A DNA stretch of 64,000 nucleotides from Cydia pomonella (GCF_033807575.1 NC_084713.1:18451389-18515388), one strand, 5' to 3'. Positions 1 to 11,098 are shown, counted from the first letter of the stretch. Made by a program: numbers and translations. Notes: generated from the letters alone by a model not told the origin.

Positions 1-637
1 GTATCATAATATACTATTACAGTACATATGGTGCTACTTTTCCGCACTAGTGCGTAAATTAGCGCATTATAGAACTATGTCGAAAATTTTAAGGGTCATA
101 TGTACTGTAAAACGTTGTACGATACATGTGCGAATAGGTAATTCGCAACTCGTGTCGATTTAAAACAGTCCCTTCGATCGTGTTTCCTATTTTTCGCACT
201 TGTATCGTAAATAACTATTTTAGGCGTTCTAAATGTAAAATCCTATTCGCTTATACCGTCTGTAAAAGCATTAGATCGCTGCATATATTTTGATTTGCTG
301 ACTGTACATTCAATACATGTACTAAAATAGCTCACTCTCCTTTTGCAAGTCGAAAATTCTAATTCGTAGGCCTATTTCTGTTATTAAAATTAGTTCTATT
401 TCACAGACGTACTAATTGCGCAGATTTGTCAAATCTAACCTTTGATAACATGACTATACAAGTCAAGGCACGCGTCTTCATGAATGACACGATCTATATG
501 GTAGAAATTAGTAATTACTAATTACAACAAAATTTTCGACGTCGGTACCTACCTAATTAGTACGAGTGTAAACCAGGGTATCGAATTATCGATATACCTT
601 GTTTCTATTGTTTTCTAGAATAGCTTTACCTATTCTA
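1..637. other. AT-rich stretch, nothing recognised
   Basis: No open frame, RNA motif or repeat shared with the rest of the window was recognised here. It ends at the TA dinucleotide that flanks the first MITE. Confidence 0.5.
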
Positions 638-1057
638 CAAGGTGCCCGTGAGCATTGCGAGACATTTTAACTAAGCATTCCTGGTAATATTTAGAAACTA
701 AATCGTCATATAAAATTTTCTGCCTTAGGCCTAGTTTCAGAGATAATAAAATGTTTTTCGAAATCAGTCTTTCGCCATAAGTCGGTACAAAACACATTTT
801 TGACTGCGGTATTGCCACTTTGAGGTCTAGTCTACCCCCCCCCCCCCCCCCCAATAAAAAAAAAACTTTTTAGTTAAACTTAGGTTATGTGTTTATCAAT
901 AAAAATTACGTTTTATGTAGGAGTGTTCAAAAAAAGGGAAAAAACAAAAAAAAAAATTTTTTTCTCGAATTTCACAAAAAGTCATATAACATTTTTTGCT
1001 TCTGTTGCCATCAGGAATGCACCGTTAAAATCTCTCGCAATGCTCACGGGCACCTTG
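638..1057. mobile_element. MITE with 47-bp terminal inverted repeats, TA-flanked
   Basis: The left end starts CAAGGTGCCCGTGAGCATTG and the right end (1011-1057) is its reverse complement, with about four mismatches over 47 bp. TA lies directly outside both ends, which fits Tc1/mariner-type insertion. There is no transposase frame, so the element is non-autonomous. The interior carries an 18-base C run and A- and T-rich tracts. A right-half relative lies at 46499-46621. Confidence 0.8.
835..852. repeat. poly-C tract, 18 bases
   Basis: Eighteen consecutive C bases inside the MITE at 638-1057. Shorter C runs occur in the tandem units downstream. Confidence 0.95.
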
Positions 1058-1082
1058 TATAATTCATAAATTATATTTTTTA

Positions 1083-2408
1083 GGGTTCCGTAGCCAAATG
1101 GCAAAAAACGGAACCCTTATAGATTCGTCATGTCCGTCTGTCTGTCCGATTCTGTCACAGCCACTTTTTTCCGAAACTATAAGAGCTGTACTGTTCAAAC
1201 TTAGTAAGTGGATGTATTCTATGAACCGCATTAAGATTTTCACACAAAAATAGAAAAAAAACAATAAATTTTGGGGGTTCCCCATACTTAGAACTGAAAC
1301 TCAAAAAAACTTTTTTCATCAAACCCATACGTGTGGGGTATCTATGGATAGGTCTTCAAAAATGATATTGAGGTTTCTAATATCATTTTTTTCTAAAATG
1401 AATAGTTTGCGCGAGAGACACTTCCAAAGTGGTAAAATGTGTGTCCCCCCCCCCGTAACTTCTAAAATAACAGAATGAAAAATCTAAAAAAAATATATGA
1501 TATACATTGCCATGTAAACTTCCACCGAAAATTGGTTTGAACGAGATCTAGTAAGTAGTTTTTTTTTAATACGTCATGAAATTAAAAAAAAAAATTTTTT
1601 TTCAACATACCCATACATGTGGGGTATCTATGGATAGGTCTTCAAAAATGATATTAAGGTTTCTAATATCATTTTTTTCTAAACTGAATAGTTTGCGCGA
1701 GAGAACCTCCCAAAGTGAAAAAAAGTGTGTCCCCCCCCCCTGTAACTTCTAAAATAACAGAATGAAAAATCTAAAAAAAATATATGATATACATTGCTAT
1801 GTAAACTTCCACCGAAAATTGGTTTGAACGAGATCTAGTAAGTAGTTTTTTTTTAATACGTCATGAAATTAAAAAAAAAAAAAAATTTTCAACATACCCA
1901 TACATGTGGGGTATCTATGAATAGGTCTTCAAAAATGATATTAAGGTTTCTAATATCATTTTTTTCTAAACTGAATAGTTTGCGCGAGAGAACCTCCCAA
2001 AGTGAAAAAAAGTGTGTCCCCCCCCCTGTAACTTCTAAAATAACAGAATGAAAAATCTAAAAAAAATATATGATATACATTACGATGCAAACTTCTAACG
2101 AAAATTGGTTTGAACGAGATCTAGTGAGTAGTTTTTTTTTAATACGTCATAAAATTAAAAAAAAATTTTTTTTCGTCAAACCCATACGTGTGGGGTATCT
2201 ATGGATAGGTCTTCAAAAATGATATTTAGGTTCCTTATATAATTTTTTTCTAAAGTGAATAGTTTGCGCGAGAGACACTACCAAAGTGGTAAAATGTGTG
2301 TCCAAAGTGGTAAAATGTTGAACGAGATCTAGTAGTTTAAGTAGTTTTTTTTAATACGTCATAAAGGAACCCTTCTTGGGCGAGTCCGACTCGCACTTGG
2401 CCGCTTTT
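1083..2408 (+). mobile_element. GGGTTCCGT-type lepidopteran repeat, enlarged by tandem units
   Basis: It opens with GGGTTCCGT and a CCGTCTGTCTGTCCG stretch and closes with GGAACCC followed by GGGCGAGTCCGACTCGCACT. Shorter relatives occur at 20850-21076 and 34206-34306 and as a fragment at 20170-20220. The family is widespread in Lepidoptera as I recall it; its class is not clear to me. This copy is about six times the length of the 227-bp copy because of internal tandem amplification. Confidence 0.75.
1324..2365 (+). repeat. tandem repeat, four units of about 286 bp
   Basis: The motif GTGGGGTATCTATGGATAGG recurs with unit starts near 1324, 1610, 1897 and 2181, giving periods of 286, 287 and 284 bp. 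Each unit also holds the GAACGAGATCTAGTA motif and a T run followed by AATACGTCAT; the first three carry a C-run. The last unit is shortened. Differences are mostly A, T and C run lengths and scattered substitutions, so amplification looks fairly recent. Confidence 0.9.
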
Positions 2409-2482
2409 TTTAGTATTAATTAGACTTGATCGCTCCGATTAAGTACAGACCACCATTAAGTAATTATTCTATCGACTAGATA

Positions 2483-2766
2483 TACAGTGTGTTAATTAAA
2501 TATGGGCGAATATTTAAACGATAGTTAGCATAGGACCTAAGAAGTATTTTGCTTAAAATTATAACGAAATATTAACAATACAAAATAAAACGGCCCCCAA
2601 TATAAAGCCTTACACGAGTTACGAGATACGAGCTTATTAAAATATCTGTCAATGTTACGGGGTCATAAAAAAGTGTAACTTCAAAAAAAAACCTTCTTAA
2701 GTCATGATAACTCAGATAAATTCTGTCAGGTTTAATTTATCGCCCATATTGGATTTATACACTGTA
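2483..2766. mobile_element. MITE with inverted ends TACAGTGT...AATATGGGCGA
   Basis: TACAGTGTGTTAATTAAATA at the left matches the reverse complement of 2735-2766 over roughly 35 bp with a few mismatches. TA-rich flanks fit a TA target. It has no coding frame. Confidence 0.65.
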
Positions 2767-3054
2767 TATTTACCTCGTATTTTGACATAATGACTTCAGC
2801 GGCACAATTTTAATTGCCTTAATAGAGTCAATTAGAAATGTCATTAGTCTCATAATAACCTCTATTAAGGACATCTATTCAACTTAGAACACGTCACATA
2901 GTTAACACATTTACTGCCAAGAATACGTATGTGTTAATTTTTAACTGGAAACGGAGTTCTCGGCACCGAAAGTGCCACCAATATTTCTTTATGTAAGTGA
3001 CACAAACATGTGCCTACGAATACAATCTAATAACATGACTATGATTGATATTAC

Positions 3055-3405
3055 TTATTTATTTTATCTTTATTGCACAAAAGAAAACCTTATAGTACAA
3101 AAGGCGGACTTAATGCCATGAGGCATTCTCTACCAGTCAAGCTGTAGGCAAAGCAGAGAGATTGTGGGCGGTGCTTCTTTAACAACAACAACCAAATATA
3201 ATACAATAACATACCATACATACATAATACATAAATATACATACTTATATTTCTTATAATATATACATAAATAACGACAAAACATATAGAGCTTACCTAT
3301 ACATTATTATTTTTTCATTCTGCTAGCAAAGAAAGCACGTAAGGATTTTTTAAATGCATACTTATTTTGAGCATTTTGGATGCCGTAGGGAAGTCCGTTC
3401 CAAAG
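3055..3405 (-). pseudogene. non-LTR retrotransposon 3' end (C-terminal peptide and tail)
   Basis: On the minus strand, 3405 down to about 3310 reads RLWNGLPYGIQNA and then FKKSLRAFFASRMKK before a stop. This is the tryptophan-asparagine-leucine-proline pattern found near the C-terminus of many insect LINE reverse transcriptases. About 250 bp of A/T-rich 3' UTR follows and ends in a GTGCAATAAAG tail at 3070-3055. A similar tail lies at 27586-27662. Only the last thirty or so residues remain, so this is a 5'-truncated dead copy. The family is uncertain. Confidence 0.6.
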
Positions 3406-3537
3406 ACGGAATTATTAATATTTTTAATTTTGTTTTGTTTCGATATTTCATTATTTTCCAGCAATTTATGTAAGTAAAGTAGTGTAGTAAGTAAATTATA
3501 ATTTAAAATCCTAAATTGTACACCTTAGCAGGGTATC

Positions 3538-3645
3538 ATGTAAGTACATACTTGCCGCCTGTTGTTCACCTCTCCTTTGTGTGTTGTATTTTTTGTATTG
3601 TTTCTGTACTGAGGTGTGCAATAAAGAGTATTTGTATTGTATCGT
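3538..3645 (+). repeat. LINE-type 3' tail ending GCAATAAAGAGTATTTGTA
   Basis: It contains GCCTGTTGTTCACCT and ends in GTGCAATAAAGAGTATTTGT. The same sequence occurs in reverse at 7142-7250 and 22072-22215, and more weakly at 37798-37925. It is interpreted as a short dispersed 3' end of a retroelement. Confidence 0.6.
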
Positions 3646-3654
3646 ACTTGACCA

Positions 3655-3904
3655 TATACAAAGTGGCCAAAAAATATGTCTATTCCCTTTTGGGCTAATA
3701 CTGAGCAACTTTTACTATGATACCAACCCCGAAAACCCAAAAAAAAAAAAATTCTTGGCTGTTCCAAACATTTTAGCTGGTCCTATGGGAGGGTAAACTT
3801 TTTTTTTCGCGAATTCGGGGTTGGTCCCATAGTAAAAGTTGCTCATTATAATCAAATCCTCCCTGGCAACGGAAATGCACATATTTTTTGGCCACCTTGT
3901 ATAA
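3655..3904. mobile_element. outer MITE, interrupted by a second MITE
   Basis: The left end TATACAAAGTGGCCAAAAAA (from 3655) and the right end (3880-3904, reverse complement TATACAAGGTGGCC) form inverted repeats of about 25 bp that continue more weakly inward. The first bases resemble the 638-1057 MITE (TACAAGGTG). Another inverted-repeat element (3698-3849) occupies its centre. Confidence 0.75.
3698..3849. mobile_element. inner MITE, GAGCAACTTTTACTATGGG family
   Basis: The inverted arms read TGAGCAACTTTTACTATG then ACCAACCCCGAA on both sides, about 37 bp each. The family recurs at 21864-22022, again at the centre of a palindrome, and as one arm at 62168-62245. Confidence 0.8.
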
Positions 3905-4127
3905 GACCAAAATGTACAAATGAACATGATTTCAACGGAATAAATGATATGATATGATTAACATTATGAAAACGAAACTATAATTCTCTAATGAGAAATA
4001 TTTCATACCAGGTTTGTTAGGAATTGCATTTTAGTTACTGAAGTGATAACTTTTATGACACAACTATACATATCCGTAATTATAGCTATTTTAGTTTTGT
4101 ATCTACATAAATTAGATAAAAAAAATG

Positions 4128-4440
4128 CTGGATTCCTACCGCTAGGAAGCGGTAAGAGCGTGCGACTTTCAATCCGGAGGTCGCGGGTTCAAACCCCGAC
4201 TCACAGCAATGAGTTTTTCGGAACTTGTGTATGATATATCATTTAATATTTAGGTACCAGTCGCTTTTCGGTGATGGAAAACATTGTGAGGAAACCGGAC
4301 TAATCCCAATGAGGAATTGTTCAGCTCTGGGTTGGAAACTAGTGCTTACGCCAATTATTGATTCGTTGCCAAGCTGATCCCAGGCTCCCATGAGCACTGG
4401 CAGAATTCCGGGACAAACGCGAGGAAAATGATGGTCTTCA
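4128..4440 (+). mobile_element. SINE family B, tRNA-headed, nearly complete
   Basis: The head has a box A-like GCGGTAAGAGCGTGCGAC and a box B GCGGGTTCAAACCCCG, followed by a body with GTCGCTTTTCGGTGATGG, AAACATTGTGAGGAAACC and GGGACAAACGCGAGGAA. The same body is found on the minus strand at 19080-19395. It is a retrotransposed Pol III-derived repeat, not a working tRNA gene. Confidence 0.75.
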
Positions 4441-4468
4441 TAGATTAAATAAGTATTCGATGGAAAAG

Positions 4469-4515
4469 TCATAATAATAATAATAAAGACGTTTATTCAA
4501 AAAAATTAAATTATT
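4469..4515 (-). repeat. (ATA)n with a retroelement-like tail
   Basis: An ATA/TAA microsatellite is followed by AAAGACGTTTATTCAAAA. On the minus strand this reads as a LINE-style end, TTGAATAAACG plus (ATT)n. Confidence 0.45.
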
Positions 4516-4726
4516 AAACGGTACGCTTTATAAATAAACGTCATTAAAGTGCTATGGTATTGCCCAGTTCAGTGAGCTTTAATTTCGCAACAGTGAATAC
4601 TCCAAAAAACAAATGGAAGCTCAAACAAAACAATGCAATGCTCAAACCTGACCGCTCGGAAGTGGGCGTTTTGGCCGCTCTCGGTGTCATTGCAAACAGT
4701 ACTGTCTCGAGCGAGTCAAGGACTCA

Positions 4727-4848
4727 GGAGCTCATTTCTCGAATAACATCCAGTCTAATATTATTAGTCTGTTGCCATGGTAACCCATACGACTTGACAG
4801 TTCGTGGACTAATAATATTAGTCTAATACCGTTCGAGAAATGAGCCCC
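4727..4848. mobile_element. 122-bp imperfect hairpin element
   Basis: GCTCATTTCTCGAA (4729-4742) and its reverse complement (4833-4846) bracket two GACTAATATTATTAGTC-like blocks, each itself palindromic. The element is likely a small palindromic MITE. Confidence 0.6.
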
Positions 4849-5454
4849 AGAACAGATAAAATATTTCATTAAGGTAATATGGCGCATGAACTCGCATACG
4901 AGCTGTATGTTGCCAAATAATGAGGTACAGAATTTTTCCAGGATTATACACATTTTTCAAGATGGCGGTGGCACCTCGATGTCAAATCCCCTCGATGTCA
5001 TGTCCCCAAATGTCAAATAGTGTGAATAAGAGACCTTTAATAACATATGTACCAAATTTTAGGACTCTTCTAAAGATTTCGAGCTTTGTCCTACTTCGAT
5101 TGTGCTACTACTCGTACAACCAATTCAATCGATCGAAACTTAACGAAAATACAAGCGAGCACTGGCTAAATAAACCTTAATTACACTTGCCAATGATGTA
5201 CGTTTTACATCGACCGGGCCAAACGGGAGCGTGCAGGAGCGTATCTGACTGAACTCAAAGAACTACTATAGTGAAGATGAAAGAGGAATATAATAAATAA
5301 AACGAAATCGCTTTTTCTTACAAATGTAGTCCTTATTTCCTCTCTGTATATTAAAATTATTGCAAATATCTTGACACAATTGTGGTATATCAACTACAAC
5401 CTTTGATTTTTTCGAATTTTTAATTATTTTTAAGGAGCATTTTAAAATTGGTAT
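4849..5454. other. no recognised feature
   Basis: Only short open frames without recognisable motifs were seen. Confidence 0.4.
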
Positions 5455-5645
5455 TACTGTGTTACGCTCCTAATTTTGACAATAATCAAAAAATCTAAAA
5501 AAATCAAACGTAGAGGCAAAGCTATGGTTAATATACATCAAATTATGTTAAAATATTTTCCATAATGTCAACATCCAGAGAGGAAAAAGGGAATAACATT
5601 TGTATGGAGAAGCGGTCGTCCTCTTTCCTCATAAGGTTCCATTCG
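5455..5645. repeat. dispersed repeat E, copy 1
   Basis: It shares the order GCTCCTAA, ATCAAAC, GAAGCTATGGTT, AGAGAGGA, TTTGTATGGA and CCTCTTTCCTC with 26278-26472, at moderate divergence. No coding content is seen. Confidence 0.55.
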
Positions 5646-5654
5646 GATTCAGAA

Positions 5655-5725
5655 TACACCAGCATTACTGCTGCAATATTGCAGCGTGACATTGGTCGGT
5701 AATCGAAACGGCACCTTAAGAAGTT
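5655..5725. repeat. partial copy of hairpin repeat F
   Basis: Contains ACCAGCATTACTGCTGCAAT, matching the left arm of the hairpin at 6293-6437. Confidence 0.5.
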
Positions 5726-6292
5726 AAGACTGGTTCACATAAGCGCTCTCTCGCCTAAAATTTGCTTGCGCTCTGGATGCAATAGGAATACACGGTAAGA
5801 TCGTCAGCGTGATACGTCCCAAGTAATAATTAAACTCTGTGATGTTGCAATAAAACTTGGCCATGGCAGAGACACGTAAATTGCAAGGATTGTCAATCTC
5901 CATACATATGAAAGTAGCGTCCTGTGTATCGCCGTTGTTAAAGATAGTGCAATGCTACTTAGGATGACTTGAGATACATGAATAACCAACAGCGTTTTTT
6001 TTTTCTTTTCTACACAGAATCTACAATGTAGATGGCGTTGCTTTTATTTCTGTGACTTAGATCTACTTCATATACAAGCTTGGTGTAATTTTGAGGAAGA
6101 GGGATGGTATGGTGTGCTCCAAGCATGAAAGTAGGCGGCAAGCAAGACTCGTCTTTAATTTATTGAAGGTCGAGTTAAGACAACATGATACAGGTGACTA
6201 GTGTTACGGAGTATTATGCATTTATGTTAAACACAAAAATCTGATGACGCAATTTTTACCATTTAATTTTCTTAGGATCCTAAATAGACTAT

Positions 6293-6437
6293 ACCAGCAT
6301 TACTGCTGCAGTATTGCATCGCAACATTACTGACGCAAATATCAAAATCGAAGTTACTGCCCGGATTTTTGACATTTGTGTCAACAATACAGTCGGCAAT
6401 AATGTTGCGCTACAATACTGCTGCAGTAATCACGGTG
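6293..6437. mobile_element. hairpin repeat F, palindromic MITE
   Basis: The left arm ACCAGCATTACTGCTGCAGT and the right arm (6400-6437, CTACAATACTGCTGCAGTAA) are inverted copies across about 45 bp. Partial copies occur at 5655-5725, 24590-24655, 37608-37685 and 43555-43620. Confidence 0.65.
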
Positions 6438-6777
6438 TTGTCTTAACCCGGACGGTATTTTGACATTCTTTATTATTCTCTAGTCTTTGGGCACGGGTAA
6501 GTTGGCCGCGAGGCCTAGTTTCCGTAAGTAATGCGGGTCCTCGTGACTTCCTTCAGGCCGAATTCGTTTTAATTAAGGCCGATGAAAGGCTCAATTAGTT
6601 TAATTTATTTATTCAATGGTTAATTCGCTAATTGCTGCATTTTGCGTAGTTTACTTGTGTCGTTGTGGTTTATTTCCGTCGATTCCAAAAAAATATGAAT
6701 AATAAGTACTCGCCACTATCGATTAATTTGTCGCCCTGTCTAGCCTATTTATTATACTATATTATATTATAGGTACC

Positions 6778-7013
6778 TTGCCTATGAAGCCGATGGTCCC
6801 GGGTTCAAATCCTGGTAAGGACATTTATTTATGTGATGAGCTGACGTGCACGGATATTTGTTCCTGAGTCATGGGTATTTTCTATATATTATAGTATTTA
6901 TATATTACATATATCGTTGTCTATGTCCCCACAAAACAAGACTTATTGAGCTTACTGTGGAATTTAGTCAATTAGTGAGATAATGTCCTATAATATTTTT
7001 ATTTTATTAATAA
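6778..7013 (+). mobile_element. SINE family A, 5'-truncated
   Basis: It starts inside the tRNA-like head (GCCTATGAAGCCGATGGT, box B GGGTTCAAATCC) and keeps the body, including TTGTTCCTGAGTCATGGG and TTGAGCTTACTGTGG, and the TTTATTTTATTAA tail. Confidence 0.85.
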
Positions 7014-7141
7014 AGCAATTACTTATTTAGAAAGTATGTACTCATTGTTGTGATTGAAGTGACATAAATATGTTTACTACAAATATGTTAAAACAGCAAA
7101 ATAAATTTACAAATAACATTTAAATAAGAATGTTAGAAAAT

Positions 7142-7250
7142 AAATAAATACAATACAAATACTCTTTATTGCACACCTCAATACCGAAACTATATAAAGA
7201 ATAGAGCACATTAAGAAGGGTAAACAACAGAGGGAAATAAATAAATAATA
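7142..7250 (-). repeat. LINE-type 3' tail, minus strand
   Basis: ACAATACAAATACTCTTTAT followed by TGCACACCTCA is the reverse of the tail at 3538-3645. GGTAAACAACAGAGGG follows. Confidence 0.6.
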
Positions 7251-7256
7251 ATGAAT

Positions 7257-7338
7257 AAATAAATATTGGACAACCTTACACAAATTGACTAAGCCCCACA
7301 AGAAGACTTGTGTTGTGGGTACAAGCCTTCTTGTGTTT
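7257..7338 (-). mobile_element. SINE family A, 3' fragment
   Basis: ACACAAATTGACTAAGCCCC and ACTTGTGTTGTGGGTAC match the 3' part of family A in reverse orientation. The head is missing. Confidence 0.75.
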
Positions 7339-7469
7339 AATGCATCCGAATAATAGTCAATATTAAACAGACAAGTAGCTGCAAACCACATTTTATTAGA
7401 TTAGGAGTTTTAACTTTTCCGTCAAGTTGCATTTTAGAATCCGCTACTTTTGTTCGTAACAATATCCAC

Positions 7470-7730
7470 TTGTTCAAATTCAATAAAAACCCCCGCCGTA
7501 AACTTGATTTAATTCTTCCAGAACCAAAAGTTGATATTTTCAAAAAAGGCCCATTCTACACATCCATACAAATTTACAACAATATCCGTAGTTTAATTAA
7601 ATTAGAGGAAAATTACCATTTATTTGAAGTTGAAGCATCATTTAATCAAAAAAGCATACTATTCAATAGCAGAATTCATAGAAGAGAAAAATTCGTAACT
7701 TTCAGACCCATATGGCACACTGTCACGTAA
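7470..7730 (+). pseudogene. probable retroelement reverse-transcriptase C-terminal fragment
   Basis: An 86-codon frame ending in TAA at 7730 contains LILPEPKVDIFKKGPFYTSI followed by QIYNNIRSLIKL. The layout of short basic block, FKKGPFYTSI-like core, YNNI and charged stretch resembles the C-terminus of some insect non-LTR reverse transcriptases, where it usually reads 'SPLYTCI.LYN.LP..IK'. There is no upstream catalytic domain in the window, and the frame starts at TTG/ATG-poor sequence, so it is a 5'-truncated relic. The assignment rests on pattern memory only; a short host exon cannot be excluded. Confidence 0.4.
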
Positions 7731-9296
7731 TGCACATACATATATAATACTCGTACCTACTATCTCTTTAAGTATAATCTAATGTTATTAGTTTAAACTG
7801 TTTAAAGATTGTACTATTTAATATTAATATTAAATATTTTCAGATATTTAAGAGAGTTAGAATATCTGATATTTGCTATACCTTTTTCAGGGTCCCATGT
7901 GATACCATATGATATGTATAAGAAATAAATATGTACCATGGTTTGCAAGAAATAAATACTAAATTCTGAATACTGCCAAAGAGTTCGCGCATGCATTTCG
8001 CTTGTACTTAAGGTTCTGTTCGAACTTACCTATATGAACTAGCGCAAGCGAGATGCACGGGCGAATAGAAAAAAAATAACATCATTGTGACATCCAAATA
8101 TTATGTTAGAATTGGCGTATAAAAATTATCAAATATTTTAATGTAATATTTAATTTTTTTGCTAACTTGTGTACCTCCATTTCTATTTTTTTTCAAGTTT
8201 AAAGCCAAAATTAATTAATTAACAAAAACGACGTAGCCTTTTCTGTCACAACCAATACCCACCTGAAAAGTGAGAAGGATAGAAAATACTTATTTAGATT
8301 TGTACCCTTATACCCTTAAACCATCCTTAGGAACGTTATCGGAGCATCGTAACAGATTAAGGCTTCGGAGGCAAATGCATCGTCATGCTGTGTGATCCAA
8401 ACGATAAGAAATATCGATTTTTTTACTCGACAGTTGAAAATGGGAGTGTTATGTTTTTGGAGTGTAATTGTCTTTAATTTTGCAACAGTTTGACAGTTTT
8501 GACATGTGAGTTTTCGTGTGGAAATTGATACATACTGGCTGTAACTTTTACCTCAAATTAGTCAGGTTTAAATATATGACGGCCTGAATTCAAACTGGGG
8601 TTTTTGCAGAAGATTATCGTTTCATGATTAATTTAAACTATACTAACAACAAATAAAATAAAAAATACTTCCATACTAGAAAGTAAGATAGTTAAAATTA
8701 TTGTATAATTATAACTAAAAAGTAACCAATTTACCTACACTTAAATACAAGATTTTGTTTTCTTTATTTTCATGCAAGAAACAACAAGGCTTTTGACTTT
8801 TTTTGAATTCTCGTAATTTTTATTACAAACAACAGCTTTTTTTTATTTAATAAAAATTTCCAAACAAATTAGTTGTTATTCATAATAAACTAAGAAAAAA
8901 TTCGTGATAGAAGGAAAATTTCACAACCAATCCCTTCAGTAAGTTTTAGCTATAACATAGGTATCCGATATTTATTTATTCAAGTTGCAAAATGAGAATT
9001 TGAGTAGGTACAGGTAAATTAAAATAACTAGTAAATATAACATATTGTTTCATTAATATACATCGTGAAATTAACCGTATACGCTTTAGGTTTTATACTT
9101 AAACCGTAACATAAGTTGCTCTAAGCCTCAGGGAATGGACAAAATAAAAATGAGCGTACTCCTTGGCTTATCGGAATAGATTACTTTTTCCATATGTCCT
9201 GGAGGGGAACAGTTTGACCAAGAAGGATTTATTTTTTACAAATCATCGGTTTTTTTATCAACTTCAGCAACTCATAGGGGTAATAGGTAACGACCA
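7731..9296. other. AT-rich stretch, nothing recognised
   Basis: There are many A and T runs. No coding, RNA or repeat family could be supported. Confidence 0.45.
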
Positions 9297-9375
9297 GCAG
9301 TGGCAGCATGGTTCCAATTTTATCGCTTGTCACTATGCCCGTCACGTTCGCACTTACCTAGTTGTTAGAACGCAG
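9297..9375 (+). repeat. hairpin repeat G, partial
   Basis: GCAGTGGCAGCATGGTTCCA, TCACTATGCCCGTCACGTTC and GTTAGAACG match repeat G. The right end has diverged. Confidence 0.6.
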
Positions 9376-9603
9376 AGACATGTCAGTCGCTTCGCTTGAC
9401 AGACAGATGAAGTGTGCGAAAGAGAAGCCATGACGTATATGAACAAGCCATAAATGCGAAAGAGGCAGACTACATATGAGAAAACGTAACCAATTTTGAG
9501 TTCGAAGGCGGCCGAGGCGGCCAAAATGATATTGCCGTATTTTTTAACGTGAAAAATATAAGAGAATCAAATAGAAAAATATATATTAAGTAATTTAGTG
9601 ACG

Positions 9604-9674
9604 ATGGTGTCATGTTGTGTGCCGGGTTGTAGTGTTTCAGGGCCAAAAAACCCAGGAAAATACTCATTTCACAG
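9604..9674 (+). CDS. first exon of a THAP-domain protein (partial)
   Basis: The ATG at 9604 opens a 23-codon frame reading MVSCCVPGCSVSG, then KNPGKYSFH, and ends CACAG directly before GTAATT, a plausible splice donor. The spacing matches the N-terminus of a THAP zinc finger: a CCVPGC pair supplying the first two zinc ligands, then the phenylalanine-histidine-arginine that precedes a proline in the family. The donor interrupts the codon after histidine, in phase 2, where arginine would be completed. The remaining THAP residues (the second cysteine, the histidine and the tryptophan motif) would lie on a later exon, which I could not find within the next 3 kb. THAP domains bind DNA and occur both in host regulators and in P-element-like transposases, so it may be either. 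Being a very short exon, it depends strongly on the motif match. Confidence 0.6.
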
Positions 9675-10426
9675 GTAATTATGATATTCCTAGCGAAATT
9701 TTCGTAACGATATTTTATCAAATTAACAGCATAAAAAGTGTAAAAAACCAATTTATACAGTTCATTATAAATTTTTCTTCAATTGTGTGTTAATATTTCA
9801 TCATATTAGTCAATAATTTAGAATATTTTGTGTAAAAACCTAAACTGTTACTTTACGCTAGGGCTTGACAAAATGTTCATATGACTGCATCGATAACTTG
9901 TCGGTATATTAGTAGGTATGGAATTAGTTGTTCACAAGATATCATTAAGATATTACCTTTATAACTGACTTAAAATAATAACGATTGTTATAATACCTTT
10001 TTTGAAGGTGCACATGTTTAGCGATAAATTTAAACTTCACTTTCCAACACAGTACTTACATTTTAACCACTTTTCCACGGCTTTGCCGCCAACACAAGGA
10101 AACACAAGACAGCGTATACTTGTACACAGCGTATACACACCCAACCCAACTTGTCAGCAGGATAAGGCGCGAAATTCAAATTTTCTTTAGTAAGTCAACT
10201 CTTTGCGAACACATTTTCAAACAACTTCAACTTTATAATTTTCAACATTTTCAGACACATTTGAAAAAGTAGTCGATAAAGCAGTTAAACATCGATAGAT
10301 TATTAATATGTTGTAACATGACATCACTATTTTTGTGCGCACATAGACAATTTACGCACACACTTGCATTTCATTTTTGGTCACACTTTCGAAGTTTGAC
10401 AGTCGTTCTATACTATCCTATTTCTA
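9675..10426. other. possible intron of the THAP gene; nothing else recognised
   Basis: It begins with the GTAATT donor. No second THAP exon was found, and a 62-codon open frame at 10002-10190 has no recognised motif. Confidence 0.3.
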
Positions 10427-10484
10427 TGTTAGAACGTGACAGGCATGGTGACAAATGATAAAGAGCCAACCATCTTAGCCCTAC
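10427..10484 (+). repeat. hairpin repeat G, right half
   Basis: TGTTAGAACGTGACAGGCAT, GGTGACAAATGATAAAGAGC and CATCTTAGCCCTAC match the right arm of full copies. The left arm is missing. Confidence 0.75.
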
Positions 10485-10687
10485 AGATGTGGTATATTTA
10501 TTAAAATAAGTGTCTCCAGTTAGCAATACTTAATTTAGCAGGCAGTTTTGTGACAATCCATAGAGCATGTCTGTCAAAATGCGTAAAAGAATGGCAAATG
10601 TACCTACCAACAAGGGAAGAAATCAAATTATTTAAAGCCTTTCAAGAATATTGTATAATCGATAAATTTCGACCGTAACCGCCGTGA

Positions 10688-10760
10688 TCCGAGTGACCTA
10701 GTGGTTATGGCATCTACATAATGCAGAAGACGTTGGTTCGCTCCCATCATAGTGCAGTGG
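10688..10760 (+). repeat. tRNA-like SINE head, decayed
   Basis: A box A-like TGACCTAGTGGTTATGGC is followed at suitable distance by a box B-like TTGGTTCGCTCCC. No cloverleaf acceptor stem is evident and no second copy was found here. Confidence 0.4.
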
Positions 10761-11098
10761 GTATTGGATGCCTTGGTTACTTTTTCTTTCTTATATGACA
10801 TCTGTTTCTGTTAGTATTTTTTCTTTGAAAATTACAAAATATACCTTATTTAGGAGTAGTTGATTGAAAGGGCTTTGTAGGTCGCAATGTTACGTGACGA
10901 TTTAGTAGAAACAAATTGTTTTTGTTCCCTTTCCATTGCTTTTCGTCGAGCGTTTGGCCTTTGCGTGTGGGCCTTAAACACAGAGCACTTTTCTATTAGA
11001 CGGATCATAAATAAGTAGCGGCTTAACTTAGTATCGACCAGAGTGACCTGCCTATTAAGCTAGGATATACAGCTAAGGACATTTATCTTCATGTTTAT

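Noticed and set aside
4137..4210. tRNA gene-like sequence with boxes A and B (also in every SINE head)
   Set aside because: Followed by the conserved SINE body and present in several copies; no clean acceptor stem, so SINE heads rather than tRNA genes.
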